A stretch of 64,000 bases of DNA from Sabellastarte sp. h YS-2021 (lineage: Eukaryota; Annelida; Polychaeta; Sabellida; Sabellidae), in the NCBI GenBank assembly GCA_964017235.1, contig OZ024931.1, forward strand, positions 94,273,721 through 94,337,720, in the 5' to 3' direction. A model generated the notes under the pieces. That model was not told where the DNA came from. It searched no databases and saw nothing but the letters and a program-made list of their open reading frames with translations. The translations under genes and the position numbers were made by a program. Below, one piece after another: positions 24,002-35,149 of this stretch (its first letter is position 1; the number at the start of each line of letters is the position of its first letter).

Positions 24002-24559
24002 CGGACCATCAGGGGCTCTTATTTGTTTTCACATAAGTTCGACTGATCACCGCCGCCGCCGGGTTATGGTCTCCCTTGAATAATTTCTTGGGCTTGCAAA
24101 TATTTCTTTCCTTCTTATCTTTCTTTAAAACTATAGGGGTGGGAAAAATTTGGGGGATACTTTGCGGAGACCTTAAGCTTTACTTAAGGTAACTTTAAGC
24201 ATTTTTCAAAAACACCCCGTCATCGCATTAAGGAAAAAAACACACCTGTGCTATAAAATTTATCGGGCACATCCTAGACCTAAATCCGCAGGTCGGAAAG
24301 GATTTTCTGTTCAATTGGATCATAGATGCCTGAATCAGATCATCGATGCCTGAATTGGAGGCGTTTTATTTTCGTAATTTTTTTTAAAATGGGTACTTGG
24401 TCTGTATCTCAAAAATGGTCAGGATTTCAGTGTTTTGTTGGAATAACTTATTCAGCTACTTTTTGATAATCTTTCACATGCCGAAGTTTTAGCCCTGTAT
24501 CTGCAATCTCAAGGTTACCTTAACGTCAAAAAAGGGGGTTTTAGCCCTCCAGTTCACTT

Positions 24560-25450
24560 AGTTTTTCACTTTTTTCAACCAGACTTGGCATATACATTAA
24601 GATTTACCAAAGGATTATCCTGACTTTATGGTGACCTTAAACTGGCCCCTTTCTTTTTCCATATCTAACGTATATTGATATTGAAGTAGATCAAAAGGAG
24701 ACTCTTACTACCTTAACATTTAAATATTAATGATGTTATGGCCATCTTAAACTTAAATTGTAGGGTTTTTCAGCCGTCAGCTCAGTTAATGTTTAAATTT
24801 TTAAATTAAAGCTTGGCACATTTATAAAGGTTGACAGAAGGGACATTCTCATTTTATGGTCACTCTAAAGTCCCAATATGAATAAAGTTATGGTCATCTT
24901 ACACTGAAAAAGGAAGTTTTCAGCCTCCAGCTCTCTTATTGGTCAACTGACCCCAGCTATACTTTATGCACTTATAAAGGATGACAAAAGAGACATTCTT
25001 ATTTTATGGTCACCTTAAAGTCCCAATATAAATGAGTTGTGGCCACCTTGCAGTGAAATTATTGAGTTTTTAATCTCCAGCTGTCGTATTGTTCAGCTGT
25101 ACTGTTCTTATTTTCTTTCCACCTTGGAGTTCCAATACAAGTACAGTTATGGCCATCTTGAAGTAAAGATGAGGGTTTTCAGTTCCCAACTGACTTACTG
25201 TTCAATGACATCAGTTCAACTTGACACATTGATTAAGTTTAAGGAAGACTTTTAATGACCTTTTTTTCTTAAAATTCCTGTATATAAGAGACTTTGGCCA
25301 ACTTAACATGATAAATATATAGTTTTTGCACCCACCTCATTTATTTTAAGACTTTTTAAAACTACACCTGGCACATATATACTAAAAACAAAATTTTTGT
25401 TATCTGGCAAAGCTAACCTAGTGTTTTTGAAGTTATGGCATCTTCAAAGA
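24560..25450 (+). repeat. Q-core tandem array, about 150-bp unit, 5-6 diverged copies
   Basis: Repeats of AGCTTGGCACATTTATAAAGGTTGAC, GGTCACTCTAAAGTCCCAATA and GTTATGGCCATCTT at roughly 145-190 bp spacing. Diverged relatives occur at 13.9-14.2 kb. Confidence 0.75.
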
Positions 25451-25539
25451 AACAAAATGAGGTATTTAGCATGCAGTGATGATGTTATTAATATGTTGCA
25501 GCTGATCAGTGTTCATATAATATAAATTCCCAATTTTAA

Positions 25540-26310
25540 ATAAATTCTAAATAAGTCATTCGCCTACTTTTGGGTGATCTACCACATAGTGAAGTTGCAC
25601 AACTGTAGCTCTTTACATACCTGAGTAATAGCTACTAAAATGAGTCACCCTTTATCTTTAAAAGTATTACAGATAGGCAATTTCTTCTAAATAAGTCATT
25701 CACCTACTTTTGGGTGATCTACAACATAGTGAAGTTGCAGAACTGTAGCTCTTTGGATAGCTGAGTAATAGCTACTAAAATGAGCAAATGTCTTTTATCT
25801 CTCAAAGTATTACACATAGGCAATTTCTTCTAAATAAGTCATTCACCTACTTTTGGCTGATCTACTACATAGTGAAGTTTTAGATAATTAGCTCTTTGCA
25901 TGGCTCAGTCATAGCTACTAAAATGAGTAAATATTGGGTGATCTACCACATAGTGTAGCTCTTTGCATAGCTGAGTAACAAGTACTAAAATGAGTAAATG
26001 TCTTTTATCTTTAAAAGTATTGGACATAGACAATTTCTTCTAAGTCCTTCACCTACTTTTGGGCGACCTACCACATAGTGAAGTTGCAGAACTGTAGCTC
26101 TTTGGATGGCAGAGTAATAGCCACTAAAATGAGTAAATGTCTTTTATCTCTAAAAGTGTTACAGATAGGCAATTTCTTCTAAATATGTCCTTCACCTACT
26201 TTGGGTTGATCTACTACATAATAAAGTTGCAGAACTGTAGCTCTTTGGATGGCAGAGTAATAGCTACTAAAATGAGTAAATGCCTTTTGACTTTAAAAGT
26301 ATTGCAATCA
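25540..26310 (+). repeat. P-core tandem array, about 139-bp unit, 5-6 copies
   Basis: TTCACCTACTTTTGGGTGATCTA, GAAGTTGCAGAACTGTAGCTC and TAGCTACTAAAATGAGTAAATG recur. Same core in opposite orientation, with 132-bp spacing, at 61.0-62.6 kb. Confidence 0.88.
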
Positions 26311-26978
26311 AACATTAAAGTGCCTCTTGCTTGTTGTCACTTCTACATGTGCCTCCATCTCACAAGAAAATATATATTCCACTATCTTTAGTACATCTAA
26401 TTTATACAGTGGGAGATAAACGCATGCGTCAGAATGCTTGTTTATACACTGAAGTTTTCGTGGGAAGTTTTCTATGCCAGTATCTTAATACAATATGGAT
26501 GCAAAACAAAAAAGGTACATAAACAGTAGAAAACTTTGCTTTTTCTAAACAGGGTGTTTTTAAATGCTCTGTGTATTATAAACACATTCGAGAGTCAACA
26601 TCATATCTTGTACTTTCAAGTTATTATCTTTGCTAACAGGTTTTAGTGAAGTGGGGTGTTTGTTTTTGTTTGTCTATAGGATTACTCATGAATAGGTTGT
26701 TTCAGTAGTAACTGAACAGTGGATTAACACCCCACCATTGTGCCTCACGTCAGTGACCATTAGATCCCCTAGAAGTGAATCTACGTTATATGTTATTGTA
26801 TACAGCTCCCTCCTGAGTTCGAATCCCTGAAAAGTTCTCACCCGGAAAGGTTCCTACCCAAGAAGTTCCCACCCGGAAAGGTTTCTACCCCCAAAGTTGA
26901 AGGGATGGAAAAGTTCCCACCTTTTTAGAAAAAGAAATTACTTTATTTCTCATAAATTTTGATATGCCTGATCTTGTA

Positions 26979-28117
26979 ATTAAGCGTCCCTTGAAAAGGG
27001 GATGCTTATTGTTTTCACCCCCTGTTTTCAGTCAGCCGCCGCCACATTATCGTCTCCCTTGAATATCTCCCTTGATATTAGGCCTATCCAAATGATATTT
27101 GGCAGTTATCTTCTATAGGCATGGGAAAAATTTTTGACAGGCATAAATTTAACCTTTATCAAGGTCACATGCTCAAAAATTCAAAAACAAATTTACTTCC
27201 TTTTCACCGGATTTTCTCAGAAAGTACCAGGTGTGGGTCAACGAAATTTGGTATGCATATTCCTGACAGTAGAATCTAGGCGCCAGTTGATATTGCGATC
27301 AATCGGGCCATAATTGACCGATTGACGGGTGATTGATTATCAGTTGATAAAAAATTTGCAGAAAATAAGCCTCGAACTCGCTTATTATTGGTCCTAGAGG
27401 TTTGGGACGGTAAACCAACATGTAGGAAATCATGGGCTGGGAATCTTTTGTTGGTGTGGTCAGATTTGACCTTGGACCCCTCCTTCAAGGTCAAACGAGG
27501 ACAGTCAAACTTAAAAGTGCTTATAACGCACTTATTATTGGTCCTAGAGGTTTGGGACGGTAAACCAACATGTAGGAAATCATGGGCTGGGAATCTTTTG
27601 GCGTGGTCGGATTTGACCTTGGGCCCCTCCTTCAAGGTCAAACGAGGATAGGCAAACTTAAAAGTGCTTATAACTCGCTTGTTATTGGTCCTAGAGGTTT
27701 CGGATGGTAAACCAACCTATAGGAAATCATGGGCTGGAAGTCTTTTGGTGTGATCGGATTTGACCTTGGGCCCCTCCTTCAAGGTCAAACAGGGACAGTG
27801 AAACTTAAAAGTGCTTATAACTTGCTTATTATTGGTCCTATAGGTTTGGGACGGTAACCCAACCTGTAGGAAATCATGGGTTGGGAATGTTCTGGTGTGG
27901 TCGGATTTGACCTTGGGCCCCTCCTTCAAGGTCAAACGATGATAGCCAAACTTAAAAGTGCTTATAACTCGCTCATTGTGAGTCTAACATAATCCTTTCA
28001 GGAGAATTTCTCTTCATCAATAACATTTACCTCTTCACATTGGTCCTTTAGCATTTTATATAAAACTTCTAAGCTGTAGGGACGCTTTGTTTTTGTGTAC
28101 AAAAACCTGTTGTCTAG
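26979..28117 (+). mobile_element. Head-B element B3 with E-core array, nested in the foldback element
   Basis: Head hairpin 26981-27009 (TAAGCGTCCC ... GGGGATGCTTA), TTGTTTTCACCCCCTG, GCCGCCGCC, TCTCCCTTGAATATCTCCC, then four E-core units (27.37-27.98 kb), and the B tail: GGGACGC 28079-28085, hairpin GTTTTTGTGTACAAAAAC at 28089-28106 and CTAG at 28114-28117. It is complete from head to tail in 1.14 kb and thus defines both ends of the B family. Confidence 0.82.
27365..27980 (+). repeat. E-core tandem array, four copies, in B3
   Basis: Same unit as 18.1-19.8 kb (GAGGTTTGGGACGGTAAACC, TTGACCTTGGGCCCCTCC), here behind a B head rather than an E head. The ORFs on both strands are by-products. Confidence 0.9.
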
Positions 28118-29224
28118 TTTTAGCCTATGATATATTGTGTAACCACCTTTGATCCCAGTAATAGTGTTCCTCAAATACATCAACCCTGTACACCACAGCA
28201 GCCCTTTCCAGATTGCCTCCGATGTATTTGTGAAAATTTACTTTGAAGTCAATCACTCAAACCCTTGACGAAAATCAAACAGCAATCCTCTGGATAGTTC
28301 AGGTTTTGACTCAATAATAACACTATATTTTGTTCAGTTCTGAATAATCCTTCATATGACTTAAACTGCAATTCATACTCGTATACCTTTGCTACTCCCT
28401 TTCTTTAATCTACATGATGTTTACACAAAAAAGTAAAAAATAAAGTATTTTTTAAAAATGTGGGAACTTTTCCACCCCTGCAACTTTGAGGGTGGGACCT
28501 ATTCCGGGTGGGAACTTTGCTGGGTGGGCACCTCTTGGTTGGGAACATTTCTGAGTGGGAACTTTTCCGTACACCCCTGAGTTCACTCCAGCGCTTATAC
28601 ATGTTCAAGCTTATACACCTCATCATATATATATGTACTGTCAAAAGTTAATTTTAAACTATCAAAGGGCATCAACAACTCTAGTTTAAATGATATTCTT
28701 ACATTCAATTTTAAAAGTTTTTGTTTTATCATAGTACAAATGAAAAGCAAATCAAAATAAATCATCTTTTGAAATGTAGTCTTCAGTCCAGTCCTGAAAG
28801 TTATAATGCTTAACACTTTCACTGTACTATAGTTACCTAATTTTTATATAAATTTGTTAACCTGCTTAATGATTCATATTTTCCTCATACATAATACTCT
28901 AGTGAATGTGAAAGAAACCCTCTAAAATCATAGAGGTTTGTTTTGTAACACATAGATAGAGTACTCATAACTCTGACTCATGGCGCCTGTCATTGAACCT
29001 GCAGGTTCGACTGTATGTCTGACTTGCCCTCACAATATACTGAGGACATTGAAACTTTTAGGCAAATTTTGAACCTCCCTGACCCAGTGACAGTATGGCT
29101 AGGTCCTCTCCCACAGTCTGGGCTCTCTGAATGATGCAGCAGGCCAACAGGAGCTTAAGCCAAGGGGCCCTTCAGCTATGCTCCCTCCAGTCCTCAGCTT
29201 AAAAATGCTTTTGTAAAATTTGAA

Positions 29225-29743
29225 GTGGACTTTCAGGCTGCTAATTTACCCGAGGGTAAATCTATAAAAACCCCTGCTTCCACTTCAAAGTGGTACGAAT
29301 TGGGACATTGTTTTGAGGACAAACTACAAGAACTGAACACAGATTTTGCAAAAATCTGTCTCTCCCCACCCAAACCCTCTGGGGCCCCTATGGGCAAGGT
29401 TCCCCTACCAGTAGTCAAAGAGTTTGAGCATCAGGCAAGGCAAAACCTCTGTATCCTTAATTTTTCGGTTGCCTTCACCAAGACTGCTTCTGAATGTAAC
29501 CTAATCATGGAAAAATGCCAAGACAGTTTCAATTCTACTGTCAAAAGAAGTAAAAGCCAAATTCAAAAGGGTGCCAATCCTGAAAAAGCAGCCAGACATG
29601 GTAATGAAAAAACTTGTGACTATCTACATATTCTGAATAAGTTGATTCTAATTCAGCAGAGAGCCTTAGCCTATCAAAGTAAGGCCTTAGCCCACATTCT
29701 AAAGAGGGAATTGTACACATTGTACAATTCTTATCAGACATGA
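29225..29743 (+). CDS. DIRS gag-like ORF (172 codons)
   Basis: Intact ORF upstream of the reverse transcriptase, ending in the TGA at 29741-29743. Charged, helix-prone text (KEFEHQARQNLCILNF, ILNKLILIQQRALAYQSKAL) with no zinc knuckle. By position it is the gag-like product of DIRS remnant 2; I did not recognise a specific family. The true start is uncertain because related sequence extends upstream to about 29043. Confidence 0.55.
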   Translation: MDFQAANLPEGKSIKTPASTSKWYELGHCFEDKLQELNTDFAKICLSPPKPSGAPMGKVPLPVVKEFEHQARQNLCILNFSVAFTKTASECNLIMEKCQDSFNSTVKRSKSQIQKGANPEKAARHGNEKTCDYLHILNKLILIQQRALAYQSKALAHILKRELYTLYNSYQT

Positions 29744-30080
29744 GGCTAAAAAAGGCACCTCTAAAAACACTCAGGGTTTTGGACCCTTTAAAAACCAGCC
29801 CTTCATGGTTCTCACCACAATAAGAAAAAAAAGGCTCCTACAGGAAACGCCCCTATGGGGGACAGTCCACTCCAAGCCGTTGAGTAATCAATTGTTTTCC
29901 TCAGGCAGGGAAAAATCGAGTAACAGAGGCTTCAGAGGTCATTTTCGACCTCACCCAAGGGGATGAGGGCGTGGACACCCTCCTTCCAATGACTCCTTAA
30001 AAGCCTCCCTCAGTCCACCAGTAGGAGGCTGCCTCTGTTCTTTCAGAAGAGACTGGCAAACAGAAAAATGTTCAAACAAC

Positions 30081-31279
30081 ATGCTAAACATTATTACCAA
30101 TGGTTACGTTTTGCCACTCATCACAAAACCAAAACTAGCCAGAGTTCCCCTGATTCACTCGGGATACAAGGCCCATCAAAAAGATCCAGCTCTGGCCTCT
30201 TGTATCCAGTCTCATCTGTCAAAGAACGCTATAGAAAGGGTGGAAAATGTCAAATCTCTTGGGTTTTACAGTCGCCTGTTTCTAGTCCCAAAGCATCACC
30301 AAAGGTGCAGCCCAGTGATAGACCTAAGCAGGCTCAACACCTTCCTACTAGTATAAAGGTTCAAAATGGAAACAGAGTCCATCAGGGCCTCTCTGATGGG
30401 TGTCGTGGATAGACCTGTCGGACGCCTAGACCTGTCGGACGCCTATCTTCACATCCCCATCCACCAAAACTCAAGGAAGTACCTAGAGTTTTGCCATGAT
30501 TCTCAGGTGTTCCAGTTCACCTCCCTCCCTTTTGGCCTAGACATGGTCCCACAAGTCTTTACAATGATTGTAAAAGAAGTGAAGCTGATGGCCCTCACAA
30601 GGGGAGTCAGACTTCACCAATACCTGGACAACTGGCTGATCAGGGCCCTGTCCCGGGAGGAGGCACAAGTGAACACTCACACTGTGATAAACCTGACACA
30701 GTCCATAGGGTGGATAATCAATCAGAAGTCCGAACTCAAACCCACTCAGGTGTTTTTGTTCGTGGGCTATGAATGCCACCTAGATTTTAGCCCTTGTAAA
30801 ACCCACTCAAGAGAGATGGCTCAAACTTCAGGATTTGATCCTACACTTAAAGTCAAAACATGTTTTGACTGCAATCTGTTTGATGTCATTAACTGGGTTG
30901 CTCGCCTTAACAGAGAAGGTGGTCCCAGAGGGACACCTTTACATGAGGCCCTTTCAGTTTCATCTGAAGGAGCACTGGAGATATCCTCAGTGGTTGAACA
31001 GCCTCCTTCCTTGGTTAGAGACCATTTCAGCTCACCTAGAGTGGTGACGAAACCCTGTAAATGTGATGAAGGGTGTGGACATTCACCCCAAAGACCACAG
31101 TATCCAAATCTTTACAGACGCCTCAAACAAAGGTTGGGGTGCTCACTTAGAGCAAGTCTCTATAAAAGGTCTAGCTGTGAATAGACAAGGAAAAAGGCTA
31201 CACATAAATGTTCTAGAGTTGAAGGCAATATCTCTGGCCCTGAAAAGGTTCAAGGACCAGTGCCAAAATCAAATAGTGG
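30081..31279 (+). pseudogene. DIRS reverse transcriptase and RNase H remnant
   Basis: RT motifs: FYSRLFLVPK and VIDLSRLNTFLL (30081-30356), then after a stop and shift LDLSDAYLHIPIH, FTSLPFGLDMVPQVFT and the active-site box, which reads YLDNWL where the family has YLDDWL. RNase H: IQIFTDASNKGWGAHLE and INVLELKAISLALKRF (31090-31250). A 16-bp tandem duplication (ACCTGTCGGACGCCTA) sits at about 30413-30445. The Asp-to-Asn change in the catalytic pair plus frame breaks mean it is inactive. The open frame past 31280 is M-array sequence, not RNase H. Confidence 0.85.
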
Positions 31280-32410
31280 GGGTAAATCTGACCAGCTATC
31301 TAGACTCTTCACATAAGGTTTCCCAATACCTCTCAATACATTCTAAAACTCTAAAAGAATAAAAGAGATAAAAGGCAAAAACACAAAATCGGCTATTTTA
31401 TGACCCCAGTTTGACCCATAAGGGGGGATCCGGGGGTAAATCTGACCAGCTATCTAGACTCTTCACATAAGGTTTCCCAATACCTCTTAATACATTCTAA
31501 AGTTGTAAAAGCAAGAATAAAGGAGATAAAAGGCCAAAACACAAAATCGACTATTTTATGACCCCAGTTTGACCCATAAGGGGGGATGCGGGGGTAAATC
31601 TGACCGGCTATCTAGACTCATCACATAAGGTTTCCCAATACCTCTTAATACATTCTAAAACTGTAAAAGCAAGAATAAAGGAGATAGGCAAAAACACAAA
31701 ATTGGCTATTTTATGACCCCAGTTTGACCCATAAGGGGGGGTCCGGGGGTAAATCTGACCAGCTATCTAGACTCTTCACATATGGTTTCCCAATACCTCT
31801 TAATACATTCTAAAGCTCTAAAAGCAAGAATAAAGGAGATAAAAGGCAAAAACACAAAATCGGCTATTTTATGACCCCAGTTTGACCCATAAGGGAGGGT
31901 CTGGGGGTAAATATGACTTGCTTTCTAGACTCTCCACATATGGTTTCCTACTACCTCCCAGTACATTTTATGGCTCTAAATGCAATATTTAAGAAGATAA
32001 TAGGGGGGTTCACATGAATTTTAAGCTTTCTGATTGGTACCTGTGAGAAAATCACTCATAAATTGGTCAATTTTCATTGGATTGCTCCCACAATCTAATC
32101 CGCTCATGTTTTTGATAGTATAAACATGTGTATAAAGTTACAAGCCTCTGCGGTCAGTAGATTTTCCTGAACTGCGATGACGGGCAGGTGTACCCGAAAA
32201 AACTATTTTTTGATATGTGACCTTGATAAAGATCAAAGGTCAAATTTAAGCATGTGGAAAAATTTTCCCACGCCTAAGGTATATAACTGCCAAATATGGT
32301 TTAAAAGCTTGCAATAATAAGGGAGATATTCAAGGGAGACCATAATGCGGCGGCAGCGGCGAGGAAACTGAGGCGAAACCAAATAAGCGCCCTTTCAGGG
32401 ACGTTTAATT
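31280..32410 (-). mobile_element. Head-B element B4 with M-core array, inserted in DIRS remnant 2
   Basis: Read on the - strand: head hairpin (+ strand 32382-32410; AATTAAACGTCCC ... GGGCGCTTATT), GGTTTCGCCTCAG, CGCCGCTGCCGCCGC, TCTCCCTTGAATATCTCCC, then an M array whose GGGTAAATCTGACC phrase recurs at about 31280, 31434, 31592, 31747 and 31904. The tail (GGGACGC...CTAG) is missing; the array meets RNase H coding sequence directly at about 31279. DIRS coding resumes right after 32413. Confidence 0.8.
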
Positions 32411-32412
32411 AA

Positions 32413-33325
32413 CAGAATGGTCACTGCATCAGCAGGTGATCAAAACAGATCTATCATAAGTGGTTCACTGCTCATGTAGATCTATTTGCCACTCGTCTGA
32501 ACCACAAAGTTCCATTGTATGTATCTCCAGTCCCAGAACAACATGCTTGAGACATAGATGCTCTGAGTAAAAACTGGCCAGGTCTCACTGCTTATTCTAA
32601 CCCTCCCATGGCTCTCCTTCACAGGGTGATCTAAAAAATCAGGCAATGCAATTGCCTCATCATTGTAACAGCTCCAGGCTGGCCAGGGATACCCTGGTTT
32701 TGGGAGCTAGTGCAGCTCTCAACAGATATCCCACTCCAGTTACCAGTGTCCACAACACTTCTCAAACAGTCCCACAACCAAGTGTTTCACAACAATCCTC
32801 AACATCTCAACCTCCACGCCTGGTGTCTAGGAGTGGACAGCGCCAAGAACAAGGCTTCTCTGTGGAATTGGCAGAGAGAATTGCTGCCCCTCAAAGGTCA
32901 TCAACAAGGACCATCTACAAGTCAAAGTGGGCCCTACTTGAGAAATGGTGCAGAGAAAATTTAGTGGATTTCTCCACTCCCTCTGTGAAACAAGTGTCAA
33001 GACTTTTTCATGTACCTGTACCAAGATCTAAACAGGTGCCCGACAACCATTGATGGTTATAGGACGGCCATTATTGACACTTTGTGCGCAACCAGGCTCC
33101 ATATTTCTCAAAGCTCTGACCTTAACAGGTTACTTTCTAGCTTTCACAGGGATCATCCCAAAAGTCCAGGAATCTTCCAAAGTGGAACCTTTCTGTTGTA
33201 CTTAAATAGCTCACAAAAGCACCCTTTGAGCCTATGAAAGACACAGACCTCAAACATCTTACTTTCAAAACTGCTTTCTTGCTAGCTTTGGCCTCTGGCA
33301 AGCTCCTATTTGCCATTAAAGATTG
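32413..33325 (+). pseudogene. DIRS RNase H tail, linker and tyrosine recombinase N-terminal remnant
   Basis: Reads HVDLFATRLNHKVPLYVSPV, APGWPGIPWFWELVQLS, LPLQLPVSTTLLKQ, HLNLHAWCLG, then the recombinase core-binding start (STRTIYKSKWALLEKWC) and TIDGYRTAIIDTLCATRL, and LKHLTFKTAFLLALASGK (33255-33305), with frame changes and stops between them. The catalytic C-terminal half is lost at the junction with element C1. About 50 residues of RNase H are missing across the B4 insertion. Confidence 0.8.
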
Positions 33326-33329
33326 ATAT

Positions 33330-33913
33330 GGTGGCCATTTTGTTTCCAAAACAAGGACACAATTACTCTCAGGCAGACTTTCCTATCCATTTGCATTTTG
33401 TGCAAATCTGATGAAGCTAGCTGCAATATTTTAGTTTACAGAAAACATTAAAGATTTTAGAACAAACTTTAAGACCCGAAAATTTTAAAAGTGTTGCCAT
33501 GGCAACAGTTGCCACTGGATACCCCCCAAAACCTAATCAGCTGTAGATCCTCTTAGGGTAAACACATCCTGAAAATTTGGTGAAAATCCATGTATGGGTT
33601 TAGGCTGTGGAACACTTACAAAGTTTAAGACCAGAAAAATATTAAAAGTGTTGCCATGGCAACCAATATTACTGGATACCCCCCAACACCTAATCAGCTC
33701 TAGATCCACTTGGAGTAAACATCCCCTGAAAATTTCGTGAAAATCCATGCAGGGGTTTAGTCTGTGGAACACCGACAAAGTTTAAGACCCGAAAATCTTG
33801 AAAGTGTTGCTATGGCAACGGTTGTTACCGGAACACCCACAAGCTTTATGTCCGCTGCCGCCGCCTGGACGGCGCAGGGGACGACTATTACCCCAGCCTT
33901 TATGGTCTGGGGT
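33330..33913 (-). mobile_element. Head-C element C1 with three 156-bp units
   Basis: On the - strand: head hairpin (+ strand 33890-33913; ACCCCAGCC TTTAT GGTCTGGGGT), TAATAGTCGTCCCCTGCGCC, GGCGGCGGCGG, then three units with AAGTTTAAGACCCGAAAAT, GTGTTGCCATGGCAAC and CCTGAAAATTTGGTGAAAATCCATG at about 33465, 33621 and 33777. Same plan as families A and B with a different head sequence. The far end merges with DIRS remnant 2. Confidence 0.7.
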
Positions 33914-34115
33914 TAAAAAAACAGCATGTCTCTGGGCCTTGTAGTTTTGGAGAAGTCGCTCACGCGCGCGCATGTGTGTACGTACACGCCGCAGAGTGAC
34001 GTCAGTCAGCTGACATAAAAAAATAAATCTGACAGCAGCAGCAGTGATCTGCCGAACCTATGTGAAAACAAATAAGTGCTCCTGACAGGCCACTTAATTA
34101 TGTGTGTCACTGTAA
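33914..34115 (-). repeat. G-block with head-B-like hairpin
   Basis: On the - strand: ATAATTAAGTGGCCTGTCAG-GAGCACTTATTTG (decayed B head), TTTTCACATAGGTTCGGCAGATCAC (as in B2), then TATGTCAGCTGACTGACGTC, alternating CGTGTACGTACAC and GCGCGCG, CTCCAAAACTACAAGGCCCAGAGACATGCTG. C1 is inserted at its T-run. Related to 23.6-24.0 kb. Confidence 0.6.
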
Positions 34116-34686
34116 TGCAATCAGATAATGACCATATTTATTATTATTTATTACTAGAGATAATTAGGATACATCGGTCTTTGAGACTGCATACAAGATA
34201 AGTGGCTGTACATTCTTCTATCCATGATAGTGAATCTCCCACTTCATCATTAAAACTTAGCACAGCAGTATTATTATACACTGAACAGCCTATAATCTAA
34301 GATATGTGGTTAAATGTACAATAAATACTTACAGGACTCTACACTAGACTTGTAGAACATATTGTTATTGTTTACATGAAATAAATATTAAGCAATACAA
34401 GCACAAACACTTCAGAACCTTGTCGCACCCATTTTGACACAGTGACGAAAAGTAATCACAATGCTGATTTAATACATTCACCTGCAGGCTATACATGTCC
34501 AAGTGACATCACACACAGACTAAAATGACATGCATGACATACAAATCAACCAATGCTGATTTATGAATTACACTGTACCAAAAATATGAAAATAAATTTC
34601 TTCTCAACACATGAACCTTATAACAAAATACATTTTAAAGTGCATCCTCATTCTTTGTACCAATAAAAAGAAATGGAGTACAACAG

Positions 34687-34838
34687 TTCCAATTCTAACA
34701 TGACATGGATGTGTCCATTAAATTGGATTGGCTTATCGAGGAAATATTTCATGGGTAAAATCAGCATAACTTATAGCTTTCTATGTGAAAAATAAATACT
34801 ATTTATAATTTTAAAACCTTGTCATGTTAGAATAGGAA
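34687..34838. mobile_element. 152-bp MITE-like element with TTCCnATTCTAACATGACA termini
   Basis: Left end TTCCAATTCTAACATGACA (34687-34705) is matched by the reverse complement of the right end (34820-34838) with one mismatch. The interior is AT-rich, non-coding. The same terminus recurs near 41750 and 42133. A target duplication is not obvious, so the exact edges are uncertain. Confidence 0.7.
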
Positions 34839-35149
34839 TAACACCCTCCAAACCATGGTATATGCAGAATTTTACCATGGTTTGTCAGGCATTCCCATAT
34901 TAAGTACTAATGATGAAATGTCCTGCATCTCACAAAATATTGCAAAGGCCTGAATCAAACTAGATTGCACCGACTCGACGCCAACATATCCCCAGACAGG
35001 CCATCTCTTATTCACTGTGTATTTTTGTAGCACCCATTTTGTCTGATTCACAATCATTATCAATTATTTTTCATTTATTTTTATTTACTTATTTTATTTT
35101 TTTTTGGTCAAACCATTTTCTTATTTTTTTTGTCAATTTAAAAAAAAAA

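Larger units (their letters stand above)
24002..26310 (+). mobile_element. Head-B-like element B2 with Q and P arrays
   Basis: Decayed head GGACCATCAGGGGCTCTTAT, then TTGTTTTCACATAAGTTCG and CCGCCGCCGCC and GGTTATGGTCTCCCTTGAATA, as after other B heads. Followed by a Q array (24.56-25.45 kb) and a P array (25.54-26.31 kb). No B tail (GGGACGC, CTAG) recognised at the 3' side. Confidence 0.6.
26821..28575. mobile_element. Foldback/MULE-like element with long inverted repeats and 9-bp target duplication
   Basis: Flanked by CCTGAGTTC at 26812-26820 and 28576-28584. Inverted arms of about 120-130 bp: left from about 26826 to 26945, right from about 28435 to 28572, both built from AAGTTCCCACCCGGAA-type subrepeats and ending inward in an A/T-rich run (TTACTTTATTT). 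9-bp duplications and long TIRs fit Mutator-like or foldback elements (established). No transposase recognised. The interior is mostly a nested head-B element (B3). Confidence 0.75.
29043..33325 (+). mobile_element. DIRS-like retrotransposon remnant 2, interrupted
   Basis: Contains, in order, a gag-like ORF (29225-29743), reverse transcriptase (about 30081-30830), RNase H start (about 31060-31279), an inserted head-B element (about 31280-32410), and the rest of the RNase H/linker and recombinase N-part (32413-33325). 3' end replaced by a head-C element. Several frameshifts and stops; not functional. Confidence 0.85.

Noticed and set aside
28405..28644. 79-codon ORF as MULE transposase remnant
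   Set aside because: It covers the right inverted repeat of the foldback element and shows only subrepeat-derived text.
31280..31362. C-terminal part of the RNase H ORF (GVNLTSYLDSSHKVSQYL)
   Set aside because: This is M-array sequence of inserted element B4 that happens to continue the frame.
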